DNA of 64,000 bases from Larus michahellis. Its lineage: Eukaryota > Chordata > Aves > Charadriiformes > Laridae. The position numbers were made by a program, and so were the translations under genes. The notes below the pieces were generated by a model, which was not told where the DNA came from, did no database searches, and saw only the letters and a list, made by a program, of their open reading frames with translations. Numbering within the stretch: position 1 is the first letter of the stretch; the number at the start of each line of letters is the position of its first letter. The stretch covers positions 13,489,378 through 13,553,377 of the forward strand of contig NC_133906.1 in the NCBI RefSeq assembly GCF_964199755.1, written 5' to 3'. Below are positions 59,393 to 64,000 of this stretch, in pieces.

Positions 59393-62300
59393 AGGGCAAT
59401 GGTCCACCCTCTGCCTGGACTTGAGGGAGACCCAAGACCAGGACTCCCACAGCCCAGAGCGTACAGCCACCAGCAGCTACAGACACGACTCCCAGTCCAA
59501 AAGCTTATCCATACTCCAGCTGCATCTCTTAAATAAAAAAAACAGTCTCAGCCACCAGGGATATTTTTTTCTTTTTCCTACCACGGCAAAAGAACAGAGG
59601 TTTTCAAGCAAGTTTGCCAACTATAATAGAGAAAACTTGTATCATTAAACACTCACACAGGCTTTTTTGTCCCTTATTTCGTGTATGCTCTTGGTTCTAA
59701 ACAAAGGATAACAGACAAGATAAATTAGGGAGGAAGATGTACTTCAACAAATAAATACACTTTTTAATTTTTTTTTCTAAAACCGTCTCGATTCTGTTTA
59801 TACTGGCTAGCAGACAGCATCCTCTATTCTTCTCCAACATCCCAAACAAAACCCGAGCTAATGACGTGATTCCCGTAATCAAGGTCACGGGCCTGGTTTT
59901 GCTGGAGCATGCAGCTGGATGTTATACCCAGGGCGGAACCCAAAACTTCATTTAAAATGGGCCAAGTATCAAAAACTTAAATAATTTGCTTAGCAGGAGG
60001 AAAAGCACTTAGGGAATGCTTTTTGCTCAGAAGAAAGGAGGAGAGCTGGAAAGCTCCCAGGTCCTGTTGAGGATCCTTCTTCCATCCAGTGGACGCTGCA
60101 GGGTGAGCTGTGATGCTGCTAAAGGCAACGGCAAAGCCCCTTTCCACTGGGGTGAAACTGGGATTTTGCTCCGTCTCCTTTGGGCTACACCCAATGAGGG
60201 GCGAGGGTGGTTCGGAGAGAGAAAGGCTGGCTCACTACGCAAACATGATGTCAAAAAATAAAGCCATTTCCCAGCTGAGAAACTCACCTGGGGGATCAGA
60301 GCCTTGAAATAGCAGCAGTGACTCTGCACTCGCAAACAGCGGCCGCTCCCTGCACGCGCCGCACACGAGGGATGCACGGGGCGGCAGACGGGCAATTTCC
60401 CTCTAAATAAGGAAATCACCACACGAGGAAGACTTGCAGACTGGGTTGTTGACACAAGAAAACCTGCCTTAGCTCCTAAGTCCATAGTTTGCTCAACGGA
60501 GAAGAAAACAAATCAGATTTGAAGCCAACAGTGCCGGTGACAAGGCGGGGAGAGCTCGGGGTGTGGATGGCGGGAGTGTGGTACCCGGGGATTTGCGCCG
60601 TGGCTGGTGGAAAACGTGTGACCGCAAGTCCATCCCTCCTCTCCTGCCAGCCTGGCTGACCGTGCCACTGCATGTGCCAGCTGGAGAGGGATGCCCGGGG
60701 CTGGCAGGAGCTCTCGGAAGGAGAGAGGGGAACGGCTGTTCTGCGGGTGATTCCAGCTTCAAGTGTTTGTGAAATGCTGTATCTTGGCACCAGGCAGAGG
60801 TGGCTGGTGTTTCTCGAGGTGAGCTTGCATGAATCATACAAGGAAATACAACCATATTAACCATACATACAACTGTATACGACTGGCAAAGCTGAAACGA
60901 GTGCGGAGAAGGCAGCGTTTTCAAAGATGGGTATTCTTCTGTGCCTAGACCTATATTGGGGTGTGGGAGAGCTGTGGGACATGTCCACCCTGAGCTCTCT
61001 GCAGAAGACCACGGAGGCACCAGAGAGCTCATTACCTCTGATGAGCAAGGCTGCAGACGTTTAGATGATGAGTGTGCTGCTGCTGACTCTCTCCAAGGCA
61101 AGAGGGAAGGGACTCTTGCTCTGCTCTCCCCAATAGACTTTGGTCATGAGGAATAACAGACCATTTGAGTCATTGCCACTGATCCATCATTCAGGAGAAA
61201 AAAAACCAGCTTTCTTTTCCTTGCTGTATTGCAGCAGCAAAGATAAGCAGGGGGGGGAAAAAAAAGCCACAGGGAATCCCACATGAGTTTCTTACAGTGC
61301 TCCGTACTTCAGCTATCGGAACTAATAAAAGCAGTTACAGCTGCGGGGCACATACTCACACAGCTAGATATGAAGTAGCACAGTTGCTGCAAGGAAACAC
61401 CTCGGCAGCACTATTAGAACAGGCTGCCCTTTGCTTTCAGACCAGCTTCTGGTCTTCCATTAATCCAGCCGGAGGGGCAGGAGCATCCCCTGAAGCAGCT
61501 CCCATAGTCCGTCCCTCCACGAGGCTGGCTGCGGGTACTACCTGTGCCCACCACGCTTCCTGCACAGCACCAGCCACTTTTATTCACGCTATATTTGATA
61601 TAAATCAAAGCTCATTTAGAGACAGCTCTTCCAGAGCACCTTTGTGTGCTGAGGGACCTCCCGTATTCATGCTCGTTATCGCCGGCCTGTCACACACTAC
61701 ATTTTTATTAACCACAATACTTGTTCAGAGGAAGATGATGCAACGGCTGCGTGGGAAGTGTCAGCTCTTTTGTACAATGCTGTTTATTGTTTCAGAAAAG
61801 AGACTCTCAGAATGGAACGGACGCTGCCATGTTTACTGACCTCCTCAAGAAGGCTTCTGGCCATGCCTTTTTTGTCCTAAGAGGGAGGCGAAAATATCAG
61901 GATGCAGAAATCAGTGCGTGCCGGCGAAGGGGCAAAATCAAGCAGCGCCATCCCTGACCCGGGGTCCCCCCGCACTGCAGCTGCTTGGCCTCCTCCCAGG
62001 GGCTGAACTCCAAGGGTTGAGCGGATAAGATGATCCTTTTTCTCTATCTAATCGCTCCTCTGGTGCGATAATTATCTCGGCATGAACACACGCTGGCTCC
62101 TCCTCGCGCAGTTCAACACCCTGGTGGGCACAGCGGCCTCGGTGCTGCCGGGCTGGGGGAGACGGTCCATCCTCCGTCCTACACTGCTGACAAGGAGCGG
62201 AGGTGGCATCGCCCTCCCCAGGGCAAATAACACATGTGGAATTAAAACACCTGCCTGCTGTCTTTTATGCAGCTTGCAGTCACCCTTTTCTCCTCAGGGG

Positions 62301-62544
62301 CACAAAATCAGCTTGGCTTCATCAGTTCCAGCCACCTCCATCATCACCAACCTCACCGGAGCCCGCTGCATCCAGACATGCTACAGCATACATCGACAGA
62401 GGAAGGATTTAAACCACAACGTAATACATTGATAAACACAGATGTAGGTGATAAGCAATAACTTCTGAATGTGCACTGAAAGCAGGTGGGTATGATAATG
62501 AATCATCAGAAGCAAAGTTGTTATTATTATTAAACAAGAAGGCA
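59393..62544. other. Intergenic, no gene recognised
   Basis: Mixed unique sequence. A 202-codon minus-strand frame at 60493-61101 lacks domains and is treated as chance. No splice-consistent exon set was found. Confidence 0.5.
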
Positions 62545-62646
62545 GGGCTGGACCTGGAGTCCCTGCCCATGGCAGATGGGTTGGAACAAGGTGATCTTTA
62601 ATGTCCCTTCCAATACAAGCCATTCTAGGATTCTATGATTCTATAA
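62545..62646 (+). mobile_element. CR1 LINE 3'-terminal fragment
   Basis: GGCTGGACCTGGAGTCCCTG, GATGGGTTGGAACAAGGTGA, TGTCCCTTCCAATACAAGCC and the terminal ATTCTAGGATTCTATGATTC repeats mark a sense CR1 3' end. Confidence 0.88.
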
Positions 62647-63137
62647 GCCCCTTCCTTAGCGGCAGAGCCTGGCATGGCGAGCACCGAGCAGAAAGCAGTG
62701 GCCACAGTGGCCACATTGGCAGGCGAAGCAGAGCTGCTCCGTGCCATGCCGCTGCTCCGGTGACATTAAATAGAGCCAGCAATGTAACCTTTCCACTCTA
62801 CAGCCTGCCTGGGAGCCATTAGCTTTTATTGCCCTCTGGAAATCTTTAACTCTATATCCAAAAGCCTGTTGAAGGCAGGAGCAGGATAAATGGAGATTGA
62901 TAAACCTCAGTTTTCTCCAGATTAAAACTAAATTCAGTTTTCAGACTTCTAGTGTATTCTCACTCTCAAAAGTGGAATTGTGTGGATGCCCTTCACCTAG
63001 CAGCTGCTTAATAATCCCTTATATATGCAAAAATCACAATTAGCATAAGGAGACACAGGGAGCCAGGTGCAGGTGCAGGTTGCCTGCAGGACCTGCCGGC
63101 AGCCACTGCGGGACGTGGGCTCCTGCGACAAACGTTC
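62647..63137. other. Intergenic, no gene recognised
   Basis: About 490 bases of unique sequence, AT-rich from 62820. Nothing supported. Confidence 0.5.
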
Positions 63138-63240
63138 ACAGAATCACAGAATGGTTCAGGTTGGAAGGGATCTTAGAGATCACCTAGTTCCAACCCCCTG
63201 CCCTGGGCAGGGACACCTCCCACTAGATTCCTGCAGCCCC
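63138..63240 (-). mobile_element. CR1 LINE 3'-terminal fragment, antisense
   Basis: CACAGAATCACAGAATGGTT, CAGGTTGGAAGGGATCTTAG, AGTTCCAACCCCCTGCCCTG and GCAGGGACACCTCCCACTAG match the reverse CR1 terminus. Similarity stops after about 100 bases. Confidence 0.9.
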
Positions 63241-64000
63241 TCGCTGGGCTTCGGTCCAGACACGCAAGGATGGCTACGGCCAAATTAATTAAGGCATAAA
63301 TGACATCACATTAAAACCGATTCCACGCTTCTAGAAAGCAACATCAGGCCAGTTCAGTGCTTCCCATCAGTGGGCATCACCTGCATCAATAACGACCCCC
63401 GGGTAATTAGGGGGCTGTCCAAGCCCACGCGCTGGTGGCTGGCAGGACCACGGCGCCTGTCCCCCGGCCTGGGCAGTCCCCCAGCATCACGGCTCAGCAG
63501 GATACGGGCAGGGGGAAACCCAGGACCCGTGCAATCTTTCATTTCCAAGGCTCACAGCCCACGTTCCCCAGGAAGGAACACGCCATTTTTCAAGCCTACA
63601 GAAACGCTGCGGGACACGGGGGTTACCGTATTCCAGTAATCCTGCAGGCAAGTGCTTCAGGCGGACAGAATACAACTAATGCTTTTCAACGGTTATTATG
63701 GGAACGCCAGCAAAAAAAAAGTAGAGGTTTAAAGTTGGACACCTCCGGATTTCCCCGTTCTGCACCTTCCACCACCAGACGAGGCAAAGGCAAAAGCTGT
63801 TTCATCTGTGGAGCCAAGAGCAGCCAAAGCTGCTGCGTGGCACCGCGGCGACAGCAGACACCTCTGATTCACACCACGCTGCCTGGTGAGAATCTGGTAT
63901 TTGTGGCGATCCCTTTCCTGTAAAAGAGCGGCAGAACTGGTTTTGCAGCCCTTGGCTGGTGCTAACTTGCTGATGGAAAACAAAGTGCTTGTAAGGGAGA
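63241..64000. other. Intergenic to window end, no gene recognised
   Basis: Moderately GC-rich unique sequence with overlapping short frames. No family, splice structure or RNA gene recognised. Confidence 0.45.

Noticed and set aside
43500-64000. Possible SLC22A5/SLC22A4 exons expected from mammalian synteny
   Set aside because: No segment with the transporter's conserved transmembrane motifs was seen on either strand; the gene presumably lies beyond the window.
1-64000. CRISPR arrays, bacterial operons, tRNA or rRNA genes
   Set aside because: No direct-repeat/spacer array, Shine-Dalgarno-linked gene runs, or cloverleaf/rRNA segments were recognised; the window is vertebrate nuclear DNA.

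Overview
The window is vertebrate nuclear DNA, almost certainly from a bird. The dispersed repeats are CR1 LINE fragments, many ending in the CR1-type ATTCTATG octamer tail. There are two isolated LTRs, no Alu/SINE-like repeats, and two intron-containing immune genes in a tight syntenic pair. Both genes lie on the + strand: interleukin-5 (coding 1080-3948, four exons) and interferon regulatory factor 1 (coding 22146-26942, nine coding exons plus a non-coding first exon near 20920-21010). In mammals IL5 and IRF1 are also neighbours in the same relative orientation in the type-2 cytokine locus, with RAD50 beyond IL5 and SLC22A5 beyond IRF1. Neither flanking gene is visible here.

Layout. 1-1079: IL5 upstream region with a TATA-like box. 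1080-~5185: IL5, with two CR1 remnants in intron 2 and a long AU-rich 3' UTR. ~5190-20200: intergenic, with CR1 fragments, a CpG island at about 11290-11890 that carries a perfect ISRE, a GAS site and an AP-1 site, an A/G polypurine tract, and a CT-rich minisatellite. 20217-20577: a minisatellite with a GGATCC-containing unit. 20600-21450: the IRF1 CpG-island promoter, with GAS, CCAAT and kappaB sites placed as in the mammalian IRF1 promoter. 20920-~27945: IRF1. 28-64 kb: gene-poor sequence with many CR1 fragments (mostly antisense), two probable solo LTRs (42792-43499 and 58729-59392), simple repeats, and two weak unassigned ORF/exon candidates.

Biology. IL5 is a secreted homodimeric cytokine. 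IRF1 is the interferon-induced transcription factor whose product binds ISRE/IRF-E motifs. The promoter motifs support induction of IRF1 by STAT and NF-kappaB. The second CpG island, between the two genes, has an ISRE and could be an unannotated interferon-responsive promoter or enhancer; this is the most interesting unexplained element seen. No plainly novel multi-gene system is present. Most long ORFs are artefacts of CpG islands, minisatellites or CR1 copies.
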